Positions 9,601 to 18,626 of a stretch of 64,000 nt of DNA are shown one piece after another. Position 1 is the first letter of the stretch; every line of letters starts with the position of its first letter. The notes below the pieces were generated by a model. It was not told the DNA's origin. It searched no databases and saw nothing but the letters and a program-made list of their open reading frames with translations. The stretch spans positions 186,001 to 250,000 of the forward strand of contig NZ_JACSZW010000003.1 in the NCBI RefSeq assembly GCF_014472395.1, written 5' to 3'. This DNA is from Pedobacter sp. N36a (GTDB taxonomy: Bacteria; Bacteroidota; Bacteroidia; Sphingobacteriales; Sphingobacteriaceae). Made by a program: the position numbers and the translations under genes.

Positions 9601-10771
9601 GATCCAAACCCTAGCGCTTGATATTTTTGATCAGGTGAGCGGCTACCGTCAGCATATTCATGCCAATCCTGAACTCTCCTTTAAAGAGTTTGAAACTTCA
9701 GCTTATATTAAAAGTCACCTGGAAGAATGGGGAATCCCTTATACTGAGATGGCCAATACAGGGGTAGTTGGATTGATTAAGGGTGACATTCCATCTGATC
9801 AGGTTATTGCATTGCGTGCGGATATGGATGCTTTGCCAATCACAGAGGCAAATGATAAACCTTATGCTTCAAAAAATCCAGGAGTGATGCATGCCTGCGG
9901 TCATGATGTACACAGTTCTTCCTTACTGGGAACGGCTTTCATCCTGAACAGCCTGAAAGCAGAATTTGCAGGAACCATTAAATTGATTTTTCAACCGGGA
10001 GAAGAAGTGCTTCCTGGTGGAGCGAGTATCATGATTAAAGAAGGGGTATTAGAGAATCCTAAGCCACAGGCGATCCTTGGGCAGCATGTGATGCCATTAA
10101 TTGATGCAGGTAAGGTTGGCTTCCGCTCTGGTATTTATATGGCCTCTACAGACGAATTATACGTAACGGTGCATGGTAAAGGCGGCCATGGTGCACAGCC
10201 TCACCAGAATATTGACCCGGTAGTGATTGCTGCGCACATCATTATCGCTTTGCAGCAAATTGTGAGCAGAAATGCAGATCCACGCTTACCTTCGGTCCTT
10301 TCTTTTGGAAAGGTACAGGCAAACGGGGCAACGAATATTATTCCTAATGAAGTGAAGATGGAAGGTACTTTCAGGACACTAAATGAAGAATGGCGTAAGG
10401 AAGCAAAAGTTTTGATGAAGAAAATGGCAGAAGGTATTGCCGAAAGTATGGGTGGCAGCTGTGATTTTAACATCATGAACGGTTATCCTTACCTGATCAA
10501 TGAGCCGGTATTGAGCGACAATGCACGTGCGCATGCAGAAGATTATTTAGGGAAAGAGAATGTACTGGAACTGGATATCTGGATGGCAGCAGAAGATTTT
10601 GCTTATTATTCGCAGGTAACAGACGCCTGTTTCTACAGGTTAGGTACCGGTAATAAGGAAAAAGGAACGAGTTATTCTGTGCATACGCCAAACTTTGATA
10701 TTGATGAGGATGCTTTAAAATTGTCGACTGGCTTGATGGCTTATCTGGCATTAAAGCAGTTGGGTAATTAG
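9584..10771 (+). CDS. M20D family amidohydrolase, cytosolic
   Basis: This 395-residue protein (393 if the second ATG at 9590 is used) belongs to the M20D peptidase/amidohydrolase family, which includes N-acyl-amino-acid deacylases and hippurate hydrolases. Metal and catalytic motifs are all present: RADMDALPITE, MHACGHDVH, FQPGEE, GKGGHGAQPH in the dimerisation domain, and AEDFAYY near the C-terminus. There is no signal peptide, unlike the paralogue at 18627. The start overlaps the end of the SPOR gene. The substrate cannot be deduced from sequence alone. Confidence 0.93.
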   Translation: MTMKDKIQTLALDIFDQVSGYRQHIHANPELSFKEFETSAYIKSHLEEWGIPYTEMANTGVVGLIKGDIPSDQVIALRADMDALPITEANDKPYASKNPGVMHACGHDVHSSSLLGTAFILNSLKAEFAGTIKLIFQPGEEVLPGGASIMIKEGVLENPKPQAILGQHVMPLIDAGKVGFRSGIYMASTDELYVTVHGKGGHGAQPHQNIDPVVIAAHIIIALQQIVSRNADPRLPSVLSFGKVQANGATNIIPNEVKMEGTFRTLNEEWRKEAKVLMKKMAEGIAESMGGSCDFNIMNGYPYLINEPVLSDNARAHAEDYLGKENVLELDIWMAAEDFAYYSQVTDACFYRLGTGNKEKGTSYSVHTPNFDIDEDALKLSTGLMAYLALKQLGN

Positions 10772-10832
10772 GTTGCGGTTGTTCAACCAGCACATCGGCC
10801 TTAATTTTTGTGTACTGTTCCCGGATTTCCCA

Positions 10833-11774
10833 ATGAAGAAAATACTTTTGTTAGCGGTTTGCATTTTGTTTTTTGGAAAGGGTTTTAGCCAGGAAATTCC
10901 GCGCTTTAACCCGGATACCATTAAAACGATCCAGCTGGACTCGGCAGTCAATATCGTGTCGCAAAAGTTCGGCGTGGAAACGTTTATCAATGCCATCATT
11001 ACCGATAATAGCTTTTATCAGTCTTTCCGGAACATGAAGAAGTACGGTTTCATCGCCGAAAACAGAATTTATACCTACGATAAGAAAAACAAAGTAAACG
11101 GCAGGATTTACCGGAAAATCAGACATAGTCCTAAAGGACCGGTCAAGATGGAATACCTGGTGAAACAGGATACGGGAAAGGTATACAAGAAAAATGGTAA
11201 ATACCAATTGTATACTATTGAGATGTTCGATTATATTTTTATGAACGCGTATCAGTCGGAATTTGTATCTGAAGGCCCGATGACTACTGGTAAAGGAGCC
11301 GAAAGTAATGAAAGCTATAAAGATAAACTAAAGACCCTCATTTTTGCTCCCGGAAGACCGATTAAAGGCTTGCCATTTATCGGCAGTAAAACACAAATCT
11401 TTACGGCCAATATGCGTCAGTATTACGACTATAGCTATGCGAGCGGGACTTACCTGGATTCTATTCCGGTTTACCGTTTCAAGGTGACGGTGAAACCTGA
11501 CCTGAGTAATGGTACTAAAGAAGGCTTGATGATTAAGGAGCTGACAACTATTTTTGATCAGCGTACTTTTGAAATTCTGGGCCGTTATGTGGATATGAAA
11601 TACAGCAATATGCTGTTTGATTTCAATGTGCAGATGAACATAGAAATGAGTTATTTTGGAGGGGAGAAGCTGCCTACAAAGATCACCTACCAGGGAAATT
11701 GGGACTATCCTTTTAAAAAGGAAGAACGGGCAAGTTTTTTAATTGTTCACAAGGACTACGATACCGGGAAATAG
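10833..11774 (+). CDS. Secreted protein of unknown function
   Basis: The frame opens at 10773, but the ATG at 10833 yields a clean signal peptide (MKKILLLAVCILFFGKGFSQ), so I use it (313 residues). The mature part is rich in Tyr, Lys and Phe with beta-strand-like alternation, and has no cysteines or catalytic motif that I recognise. It could be a periplasmic or surface-associated beta-rich protein. It lies 61 bases after the M20 hydrolase and may share its transcript. I cannot assign a family. Confidence 0.65.
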   Translation: MKKILLLAVCILFFGKGFSQEIPRFNPDTIKTIQLDSAVNIVSQKFGVETFINAIITDNSFYQSFRNMKKYGFIAENRIYTYDKKNKVNGRIYRKIRHSPKGPVKMEYLVKQDTGKVYKKNGKYQLYTIEMFDYIFMNAYQSEFVSEGPMTTGKGAESNESYKDKLKTLIFAPGRPIKGLPFIGSKTQIFTANMRQYYDYSYASGTYLDSIPVYRFKVTVKPDLSNGTKEGLMIKELTTIFDQRTFEILGRYVDMKYSNMLFDFNVQMNIEMSYFGGEKLPTKITYQGNWDYPFKKEERASFLIVHKDYDTGK

Positions 11775-11817
11775 ATTTCGGAATTTTAAAATATATTTGA
11801 TAGACAAATTTTTCTGT

Positions 11818-12024
11818 ATGAAAAAAATTAGGTTCATCGTCTTTTCTTTTGTAATTCTTGGATTTACAGGGACTGTTCATGCACAGGTACTGACCAGTAA
11901 ACAGGTGGATAGCCTGGTGGAAAAGACGCTGACTGCTTTTGAGGTTCCTGGGATTGCGGTTTATAAAGGTGAAGGCTCTTTTACTGACCCATGGTTTGGA
12001 CCTCGATTTTACACTTTCAATTAA
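11818..12024 (+). pseudogene. Remnant of a beta-lactamase-related serine hydrolase (internal deletion)
   Basis: The 68-codon frame begins with a signal peptide ending in VHAQ and then LTSKQVDSLVEKTLTAFEVPGIAV, which is how exported class-C beta-lactamase-like serine hydrolases start. In such proteins this leads into several hundred residues holding the SxxK and YxN motifs. Here the sequence jumps within about ten residues to FTDPWFGPRF, which resembles the G-x-Y-x-DPW-(Y/F)-G signature of the C-terminal DUF3471 domain, and then stops. The whole catalytic domain is absent. I read this as an in-frame deletion scar. A functional mini-protein cannot be excluded. Confidence 0.6.
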
Positions 12025-12036
12025 AAAATAATACTC

Positions 12037-12702
12037 ATGAAATATCATCAGAAGTTAAGTCTCTTACTAGTACCAATGGTGCTGCTTGTTCTATTGACGG
12101 CAATGAATTTTAAACCTAAAAAAATCATTTTTTTCGGTGATTCTATCACCCAGATGGGGGTCGCGCCTGGTGGTTATGTCGACCTGATTCGTAAATCTCT
12201 GGATCCTTTGAAATATGAAGTGATTGGATCTGGTATCGGTGGAAATAAGGTTTATGATCTTTACTTACGGCTGGAGGAGAATGTACTGGCAAAAAAGCCG
12301 GACCTGGTGGTGATTTATGTCGGCGTGAATGATGTATGGCATAAACAGTCAATGCGTACAGGAACGGATTATGATAAATTCATTGCCTTTTATCAGGCAT
12401 TGATCGATAAGATTCAGGCAAGCGGTTCAAAGGTGGTTTTATGTACGCCTGCCGTGATCGGGGAGAAGAAAAATGGGGCTAATGAAATGGACGCAGACCT
12501 GGATAAATATTCTGGAGCGATCCGTGCATTGGCAGCGAAAAATAAATTGCCGCTGTGTGACCTTAGGAATTTGTTTAAAGCCTACGAGGAAAAAAATAAT
12601 ACATCTGATGTGGCTAAGGGTGTTTTAACAACTGATGGTGTACATTTGAATGATAAAGGAAATCAGACCCTGGCAGAAGTATTACTCCCGCTCTTGAAAT
12701 AA
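12037..12702 (+). CDS. SGNH/GDSL hydrolase (lipase/esterase or deacetylase type)
   Basis: The 221-residue protein starts with a hydrophobic signal or anchor (about residues 8-24) and then shows the SGNH blocks in order: FFGDSITQ (nucleophile Ser in block I), a Gly in GSGIGGNKV (block II), GVNDVWH (block III Asn) and DGVHLNDKG (block V Asp and His). It is therefore an exported esterase or carbohydrate deacetylase. The substrate is unknown. It lies 12 bases after the serine hydrolase scar and 54 bases before dnaG, with no terminator seen in between. Confidence 0.88.
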   Translation: MKYHQKLSLLLVPMVLLVLLTAMNFKPKKIIFFGDSITQMGVAPGGYVDLIRKSLDPLKYEVIGSGIGGNKVYDLYLRLEENVLAKKPDLVVIYVGVNDVWHKQSMRTGTDYDKFIAFYQALIDKIQASGSKVVLCTPAVIGEKKNGANEMDADLDKYSGAIRALAAKNKLPLCDLRNLFKAYEEKNNTSDVAKGVLTTDGVHLNDKGNQTLAEVLLPLLK

Positions 12703-12756
12703 AATAGAGGGACAAAATAAGGTGATTAGAGAAAGAGATCAATAAAAGTATTAAGA

Positions 12757-14763
12757 ATGATTAACCAGGATACCATCAGCAAAATCATGGAGACCGTCCG
12801 CATTGAGGAAGTGGTTGGTGATTTTGTGTCTTTAAAAAAACGTGGTACCAGTTTGATAGGGAATTGCCCTTTTCACAATGAGAAAACACCTTCTTTCCAC
12901 GTTTCTGTGGCGAAGGGGATTTACAAGTGTTTCGGTTGCGGTAAAGGGGGTGATTCGGTCCATTTTATTATGGACCATGAGAAGTATTCTTATCCAGAGG
13001 CGTTAAAGTTTCTGGCTCAGAAATACCATATTGAGGTGGAGGAGACGGTACAGTCTCCACAAAATATTGAAGCCCAGAATGCGCGGGAAAGCTTATACAT
13101 TGTTTCGGAATTTGCGGCAGGTTTTTTTGCCAATGAACTGTGGACAGGAGATCAGGGGCGTGCCATTGGTCTGAGTTATTTTAAAGAACGCGGCTTCCGG
13201 GAAGATATCGTTAAGAAGTTTCAGCTGGGCTATTCGCCGGATGTTTGGGATGCCTTGATTCAGCATGCCGTTTCGGCTGGACATAAAGAAGAATACCTGG
13301 AGAAAACAGGCCTGGCGATCAGAAATGATAAAGGCAAACTGTATGATCGTTTCAGGGGCAGGGTGATGTTCCCAATCCACAATTTTACGGGCAGGATCAT
13401 CGGCTTTGGCGGTAGAACGCTGAAGACAGATAAAAATGTCCCTAAATATGTCAATTCACCGGAAAGTGATATTTACCATAAGTCGAATGTGCTTTATGGT
13501 TTGTTCCATGCTAAAAAGGCCATCCGTGATACGGACAACTGTTATTTAGTAGAAGGGTATGCGGATGTGCTGGCTGCACATCAGGCAGGAATTGAAAATG
13601 TAGTGGCCTCTTCAGGTACTTCATTAACGACGGAGCAGATTCGTCTGATTGGTCGTTTCACAGAAAATGTCACGATTCTTTATGATGGGGATGCTGCGGG
13701 GATTAAGGCCTCATTACGTGGATTAGACATGATCCTGGAGGAAGGCTTGAACGTGAAAGTTGTTTCCTTCCCTGATGGCCATGATCCCGATTCTTACATG
13801 CACCATGTAGGCTCCGGCGCGTTTAAAAAATACATTGAAGAGCATCGTCAGGATTTTATTCTTTACAAAGCGAATATCCTGCTGAAAGAAGCAGGGACAG
13901 ATCCGATCAAAAGGGCAGGGATTATCCGTGATATCGTAGAAAGTATTGCGAAGATTCCAGATGACATTAAGGCCTCGATTTTCATTAAGGAATGCAGCAG
14001 CCTGCTGCAGGTAGAAGAGCGCATTCTGCTGTCTGAACTGAACAAGATCAGGATGGCGAAATTCAGAAAGTCTGGTGCGGGTAATTCAGGCGCTGGCAAT
14101 TCCGGACTAGGTTCTTCGGGTTTCCAACAGCAAAATCAAAACCAATATCAGCCTTATCCTGATGGGCCGCCCGACAATCTTTTTGAGGTCCCAGGTGCTG
14201 GTGCAGAAGCAGCGGAAGCAGCTGCAGCGGAAGAAAGTGATTTGCTGCAGGAGCAGGAAGTGGTACGTCTTCTATTGGCTTATGGGCATGAGCTGGTGAG
14301 CTGGGATAAGATTGATAACATGTATATCGGTTCTTTCATTATGCAAAATTTAGCTGATGTGAGCTTTACCGATCCGACTTGTAAAATCATCATTGATACC
14401 TATAATGAAGAAATAGAGAATGGCCACCTGCCGGTAGCCAGCCAGTTTATTAACAATGAAAACCGAAATATTGTAGAACTGGCAATTACGCTGTCTACTT
14501 CTCCATATTCTTTAAGTGAAAACTGGTACAATAAGCACAATATTTATGTTAGGGATGAAAGTGTCAACTTAAAGGCAACCGTGCTTGGGGGGATTTTCCA
14601 CCTTAAAAAAGGCAAAGTAGCGAGGATGCTGGCGGATATTTCTAAAGAGATTAAGGCCGAAAATGATCCGGTAAATCTAGAGATTCTGATGCAGCGCTTT
14701 ATGTTTATGAAAAGTGTAGAAAGAGAGATTTCAAAGTTCCTGGGAACGGTAATTTTAAAATAG
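12757..14763 (+). CDS. dnaG: DNA primase
   Basis: This 668-residue primase makes RNA primers at the replication fork. The N-terminal CHC2 zinc ribbon is intact (CPFHNEKTPSF ... CFGCGKGG). It is followed by the primase catalytic core and a Toprim segment with EGYADVLAAHQ and YDGDAAG. A low-complexity linker (about residues 440-490, rich in Gly, Ser, Asn, Gln, then Ala/Glu) precedes the C-terminal helicase-binding domain. The next gene, yraN, begins at the base immediately after the dnaG stop codon, so the two are almost certainly co-transcribed. Confidence 0.97.
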   Translation: MINQDTISKIMETVRIEEVVGDFVSLKKRGTSLIGNCPFHNEKTPSFHVSVAKGIYKCFGCGKGGDSVHFIMDHEKYSYPEALKFLAQKYHIEVEETVQSPQNIEAQNARESLYIVSEFAAGFFANELWTGDQGRAIGLSYFKERGFREDIVKKFQLGYSPDVWDALIQHAVSAGHKEEYLEKTGLAIRNDKGKLYDRFRGRVMFPIHNFTGRIIGFGGRTLKTDKNVPKYVNSPESDIYHKSNVLYGLFHAKKAIRDTDNCYLVEGYADVLAAHQAGIENVVASSGTSLTTEQIRLIGRFTENVTILYDGDAAGIKASLRGLDMILEEGLNVKVVSFPDGHDPDSYMHHVGSGAFKKYIEEHRQDFILYKANILLKEAGTDPIKRAGIIRDIVESIAKIPDDIKASIFIKECSSLLQVEERILLSELNKIRMAKFRKSGAGNSGAGNSGLGSSGFQQQNQNQYQPYPDGPPDNLFEVPGAGAEAAEAAAAEESDLLQEQEVVRLLLAYGHELVSWDKIDNMYIGSFIMQNLADVSFTDPTCKIIIDTYNEEIENGHLPVASQFINNENRNIVELAITLSTSPYSLSENWYNKHNIYVRDESVNLKATVLGGIFHLKKGKVARMLADISKEIKAENDPVNLEILMQRFMFMKSVEREISKFLGTVILK

Positions 14764-15126
14764 ATGGCAGCGCATAATGAACTCGGCCAACGCGGGGAGG
14801 AGATCGCCAGAACCTATCTGGAAAATGCAGGATACCGCATTTTAAATGTGAATTGGAGATACGCAAGGGCAGAAGTTGACGTTATAGCTGATCAGGGAGG
14901 AACCCTGATTTTTGTGGAGGTGAAAACGCGTACTAGCATTGATTTCGGGGAACCGGAAGATTTTGTAGACCGCAAAAAGGAGAAACAATTGGAATTTGCT
15001 TCCGCGGCCTATATTGAGTTAAAACAACATCAGGGCGAAATCCGTTTTGATATTATTGCCATTACTTTTGAGCAAAAAAATAGTTATAAAATTAATCACA
15101 TTGAAGATGCATTCTGGCCAAGTTAA
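14764..15126 (+). CDS. UPF0102/YraN family nuclease-fold protein
   Basis: The 120-residue protein has the YraN pattern: GQRGEEIARTYLENAGYRIL near the N-terminus, then the nuclease-like core RAEVDVIADQGGTLIFVEVKTR, where the Asp, Glu and Lys of the PD-(D/E)XK-type site are visible. The family is found in almost all bacteria and has no settled function, though its fold resembles Holliday-junction resolvases. It starts directly at the dnaG stop codon and is followed 4 bases later by the glutaminyl cyclase gene. Confidence 0.93.
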   Translation: MAAHNELGQRGEEIARTYLENAGYRILNVNWRYARAEVDVIADQGGTLIFVEVKTRTSIDFGEPEDFVDRKKEKQLEFASAAYIELKQHQGEIRFDIIAITFEQKNSYKINHIEDAFWPS

Positions 15127-15130
15127 AAAA

Positions 15131-16210
15131 ATGATGAGTTTATCTAAATTAGCCCTATCGGCCTGCTTATTATGGAGCGTTTCGATGGTTATTTCCTGTA
15201 AGAATAGTGCACCGGTAGGAACCGGTGTTAGTTTTAAATCCCCTGAACAAGGGCAGAGTTTTCCTTTGGGAACGGAGGTGAAAGTAGCTTTGGAAGTTCC
15301 TTCGGGCAGCAACATTACTTCTGCGGTATATACCCTGGATGGAAAGCCCGTAGCGACGAAAAACAACGCAGATCCGGTGGCAATTTCGACTACAGGTTTA
15401 AGTTTGGGCTATAAGCTCATTACAGCCGTTATAGAGGAAGATGGAAAGAAAGATACGTTAACGGTAAACTTTGAGTTGAAGTCGGCTGTAACGCCTTCGC
15501 AATACGGTTATAAAGTAATTAAGACTTTACCTCATGATACCGCTGCTTATACGCAGGGATTGGAATACCACGATGGCCGCTTTTTGGAAAGTACTGGTCA
15601 GGAGCAGCATTCTTTTGTGAGGTGGGTTGATGTACCTACCGGGAAAATCTTACAGCAAACCAAACTGGATGATCAGTATTTTGGGGAAGGCTCTAGTTTA
15701 GTAGGTGATAGGATTGTAATGCTGACCTGGCAGAACAGATTGGGCTTGGTCTTTGACGCGAAATCATTGACGCAGCAAGCTACTTTTCCTTATCAATCGA
15801 GCATGGAAGGCTGGGGATTGTGCTTTGATGGTACCAGATTATACAAATCTGATGGTACTAACAAAATCTGGTTCCTGAATAAAGATAATTATAAAGAAGA
15901 AGGCTTTATTGAAGTTTACAACAACTATGGTCCGGTACCACAGTTAAATGAGCTGGAATATATTGATGGTAAAATTTATGCCAATGTCTACACGAAAAAT
16001 GTAGTGGTGGTGATTGATCCGGCAACAGGCGTGATTGAGAAAGAAATTGATTTTACCGGATTGCTGCCAGCAGGATACTATAAAGATGAAGTAGATATTG
16101 CAAACAATGTACTGAATGGCATTGCCTGGGATAAGTCGGGTAAACGTTTATTCGTTACAGGCAAAAAATGGCCGCATCTATTCCAAGTGAATCTGGTTCC
16201 TAAGCCTTAA
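15131..16210 (+). CDS. Glutaminyl-peptide cyclotransferase-like lipoprotein
   Basis: I use the ATG at 15131 because it gives a lipoprotein signal peptide with a lipobox ending VISC. The upstream extension overlaps yraN and begins with TTG. The 359-residue protein has an Ig-like beta domain (about residues 30-120) followed by a glutamine cyclotransferase domain (about 125-355) with HDTAAYTQGLEYHDG, GEGSSLVGDRI, MEGWGLCFDG and LNELEYIDGKIYANVY, the signature repeats of the plant/bacterial-type cyclase propeller. The enzyme converts N-terminal Gln to pyroglutamate. As a lipoprotein it would act on exported proteins. The hairpin at 16223 ends the unit. Confidence 0.9.
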   Translation: MMSLSKLALSACLLWSVSMVISCKNSAPVGTGVSFKSPEQGQSFPLGTEVKVALEVPSGSNITSAVYTLDGKPVATKNNADPVAISTTGLSLGYKLITAVIEEDGKKDTLTVNFELKSAVTPSQYGYKVIKTLPHDTAAYTQGLEYHDGRFLESTGQEQHSFVRWVDVPTGKILQQTKLDDQYFGEGSSLVGDRIVMLTWQNRLGLVFDAKSLTQQATFPYQSSMEGWGLCFDGTRLYKSDGTNKIWFLNKDNYKEEGFIEVYNNYGPVPQLNELEYIDGKIYANVYTKNVVVVIDPATGVIEKEIDFTGLLPAGYYKDEVDIANNVLNGIAWDKSGKRLFVTGKKWPHLFQVNLVPKP

Positions 16211-16222
16211 ATTTTTGTGATA

Positions 16223-16259
16223 AAAAAAGCCGTCATATCCTCGATATGACGGCTTTTTT
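16223..16259. terminator. Bidirectional terminator
   Basis: A 17-base-pair hairpin with a 3-base loop, built around GCCGTCATATC, has an A run on one side and a T run on the other. It serves both the plus-strand cyclase gene and the converging DUF4251 gene. Confidence 0.88.
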
Positions 16260-16276
16260 CGTTGCAATTCTTCTTC

Positions 16277-16810
16277 TTATTCTGCTTTCTTAGGTTCAGC
16301 AATGACCCCATTAAAAGTAATCGGCTGCCTGTTCATGCTGATCACATTTAAAGTCGCATAACCGCTTGTAGAGACACTTAAAGATAACATGCGTACATCT
16401 TTGGTGTCTTTAGGAGTAATGTCAATGATCCATCCTCCTTTTTTCTTCGCAGTGGTTTTATAATCGAATTTTTTAGACTTAAATTTTATACCTGAATCAT
16501 CTGGATTCATGGTAGAATTATATGCTCTTCCATAATAAGGCAGGTAAGCTTCTACGCTATCCTTGTTGATGATCAGTTGATATTGAGATCCGGTAAGTTG
16601 AATCATACCGCCACCCATACCACCAGGCATTCTGCTCATTATTTTATTCAAATCAGCATTCGCCATAGGAGTCGCAGAGGTCGCGTCAAACACCAGATGC
16701 TTGTCGGCGACTAATTTGGCGGTGGTTGCTTTATCTGTTTGTGCCATTACCTGCACACTAGAGAAAACAATAAGAAGTGCTAACAATTTTTTAAATGCGC
16801 TCATGATCAT
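16277..16810 (-). CDS. DUF4251 family exported protein
   Basis: The 177-residue protein (175 if the second ATG is used) has a signal peptide ending VMAQ and then a small beta-rich domain of the DUF4251 type found in Bacteroidota. Recognisable parts are the Gly/Met-rich MPGGMGGG turn, the YLPYYGRAYN segment and the closing NVISMNRQPITFNG strand. The function is unknown and no catalytic residues are evident. It lies downstream of pgi on the same strand, but a hairpin separates them, so it is probably an independent unit. Confidence 0.85.
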   Translation of the reverse strand: MIMSAFKKLLALLIVFSSVQVMAQTDKATTAKLVADKHLVFDATSATPMANADLNKIMSRMPGGMGGGMIQLTGSQYQLIINKDSVEAYLPYYGRAYNSTMNPDDSGIKFKSKKFDYKTTAKKKGGWIIDITPKDTKDVRMLSLSVSTSGYATLNVISMNRQPITFNGVIAEPKKAE

Positions 16811-16832
16811 ATCCTTTTTATTTGGTTAGAAC

Positions 16833-16871
16833 AAAATAGCGCCTAAAAGGTTTAATTCCAAGCGCTATTTT
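16833..16871 (-). terminator. Terminator-like hairpin after pgi
   Basis: The arms AAAATAGCGC and GCGCTATTTT pair perfectly over a 19-base loop, with a T-rich end on the minus strand. It sits 9 bases beyond the pgi stop codon. The TATTTTG in its distal arm could also serve as the DUF4251 promoter. Confidence 0.6.
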
Positions 16872-16879
16872 TTTGGTAT

Positions 16880-18529
16880 TTATCTCCAGCTTTTATACTG
16901 GTTGATCAAACCGTTTGTAGAAGCATCGTGAGATTGAACTTCTTGATCTCCTTCTAGTTCCGGAAGAATGCTTTTGGCCAACTGCTTGCCCAGTTCTACA
17001 CCCCATTGGTCGAAACTGAAGATGTTCCAGATGATGCCCTGAACAAAGATCTTATGTTCGTAAATAGCGATCAGACTACCCAGGCTAAATGGTGTTACTT
17101 TTTTCAAAAGAATAGAGTTGGTTGGTCTGTTTCCTTCGAAAACTTTGAATGGTGCCAGTTGCTCTATTTCTTCCTTGCTTTTGCCTTCTTTTTCCAGTTC
17201 TGCAACCACCTGTTCTTTGGTTTTGCCATTCATCAAGGCTTCTGTCTGAGCGAAGAAGTTTGACAATAAGATCGGGTGATGATCGCCGAGTGGGTTTAAG
17301 CTTTGCGCAGGTGCGATGAAATCGCATGGGATTAAACGGGTACCCTGGTGAATCAGCTGATAAAAAGCATGCTGTCCATTGGTTCCAGGTTCTCCCCAGA
17401 TGATCGGTCCTGTTTCATAGGTTACATCATTGCCATTACGGTCTACATGTTTACCATTACTTTCCATATCTCCTTGTTGGAAATAAGCGGCAAAACGGTG
17501 CATATATTGGTCGTAAGGTAAGATGGCCTGAGTTTCTGCATCAAAGAAATTGATGTACCAGATGCCAATTAAAGCCAGGATGACTGGCACATTGTTTTCA
17601 AATTCCGCATTTTCAAAATGAGTATCTGCAGCATGTGCACCCGCAAGTAATTGCTTGAAGTTGTCGAAACCAATGCTTAAAGCAATGGGAAGGCCGATCG
17701 CACTCCATAAAGAATATCTGCCACCTACCCAGTCCCAGAATTCGAACATGTTATCGGTGTCAATTCCAAACGCTGCAACATCTTTTGCGTTGGTAGACAA
17801 TGCGGCAAAATGCTTGGCTACATCGGCCTGTGCTGCGCCGCTATTTAAGAACCAGTCCTTTGCACTATTGGCATTGGTCATGGTTTCCTGTGTCGTAAAA
17901 GTTTTAGAAGCAACCAGGAATAAGGTCGTTTCCGGATCTACATTTTTTAGGGTTTCCGCAAGGTGTGTGCCGTCAATATTGGACACGAAATGCATATTTA
18001 AATGATTCTTGTAAGCTTTCAAGCCTTCTGTAACCATTACCGGACCTAAATCAGAACCACCGATACCGATGTTCACTACATCTGTGATCGCTTTGCCGGT
18101 GTAGCCTTTCCATGATCCGGAGATGATGGCCTGACTAAATTTATCCATTTTTTCCAGTACTTTGTTTACCTCTTCCATGACATCTTTGCCATCTACAAGA
18201 ATCGGCGTACTGCCCTGGTTACGTAAAGCAATGTGAAGTACCTGTCGGCCTTCTGTCTGGTTGATTTTCTCTCCGCTGAACATGGCTTTAATGGCCTGAT
18301 CCAATTTACACTCTCTGGCCAGTTGCATCAGCAAAGCCATCGTAGTATCGTCAATTCTGTTCTTTGAATAGTCCACAAGGATGTCTTCAAATAGTATCGA
18401 GAATTTTTCAAAACGGGAAGCATCATCCGTAAAAAGATCCTTTAAGCTTTTTTCGTTGATACCGATAAAATGATCGGTCAAGTATTTATAAGCTGCGGTT
18501 TCTGTAAAGTTTATCGTTGGTAGCATCAT
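16880..18529 (-). CDS. pgi: Glucose-6-phosphate isomerase
   Basis: This 549-residue glycolytic enzyme interconverts glucose 6-phosphate and fructose 6-phosphate in the cytosol. The phosphate-binding [13 protein letters not shown] segment, the first family signature [18 protein letters not shown], the active-site [16 protein letters not shown] and the second signature [10 protein letters not shown] are all intact. Length matches the long (E. coli-like) form. It is divergently oriented from the exported M20 hydrolase, with only 97 bases between the start codons, so the two promoters must lie back to back. Confidence 0.98.
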   Translation of the reverse strand: MMLPTINFTETAAYKYLTDHFIGINEKSLKDLFTDDASRFEKFSILFEDILVDYSKNRIDDTTMALLMQLARECKLDQAIKAMFSGEKINQTEGRQVLHIALRNQGSTPILVDGKDVMEEVNKVLEKMDKFSQAIISGSWKGYTGKAITDVVNIGIGGSDLGPVMVTEGLKAYKNHLNMHFVSNIDGTHLAETLKNVDPETTLFLVASKTFTTQETMTNANSAKDWFLNSGAAQADVAKHFAALSTNAKDVAAFGIDTDNMFEFWDWVGGRYSLWSAIGLPIALSIGFDNFKQLLAGAHAADTHFENAEFENNVPVILALIGIWYINFFDAETQAILPYDQYMHRFAAYFQQGDMESNGKHVDRNGNDVTYETGPIIWGEPGTNGQHAFYQLIHQGTRLIPCDFIAPAQSLNPLGDHHPILLSNFFAQTEALMNGKTKEQVVAELEKEGKSKEEIEQLAPFKVFEGNRPTNSILLKKVTPFSLGSLIAIYEHKIFVQGIIWNIFSFDQWGVELGKQLAKSILPELEGDQEVQSHDASTNGLINQYKSWR

Positions 18530-18626
18530 ATGAGTATTTCTGTAAATGTAGGAGTTTATAATAATATTTCTATTCCAAATGAATATCCGCTCATTATCTT
18601 ATATTTAACGTATAAAAAATAGGTTT

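Noticed and set aside
11743..11817. Upstream extension of the serine hydrolase remnant
   Set aside because: It overlaps the previous gene and precedes an obvious signal peptide start at 11818.
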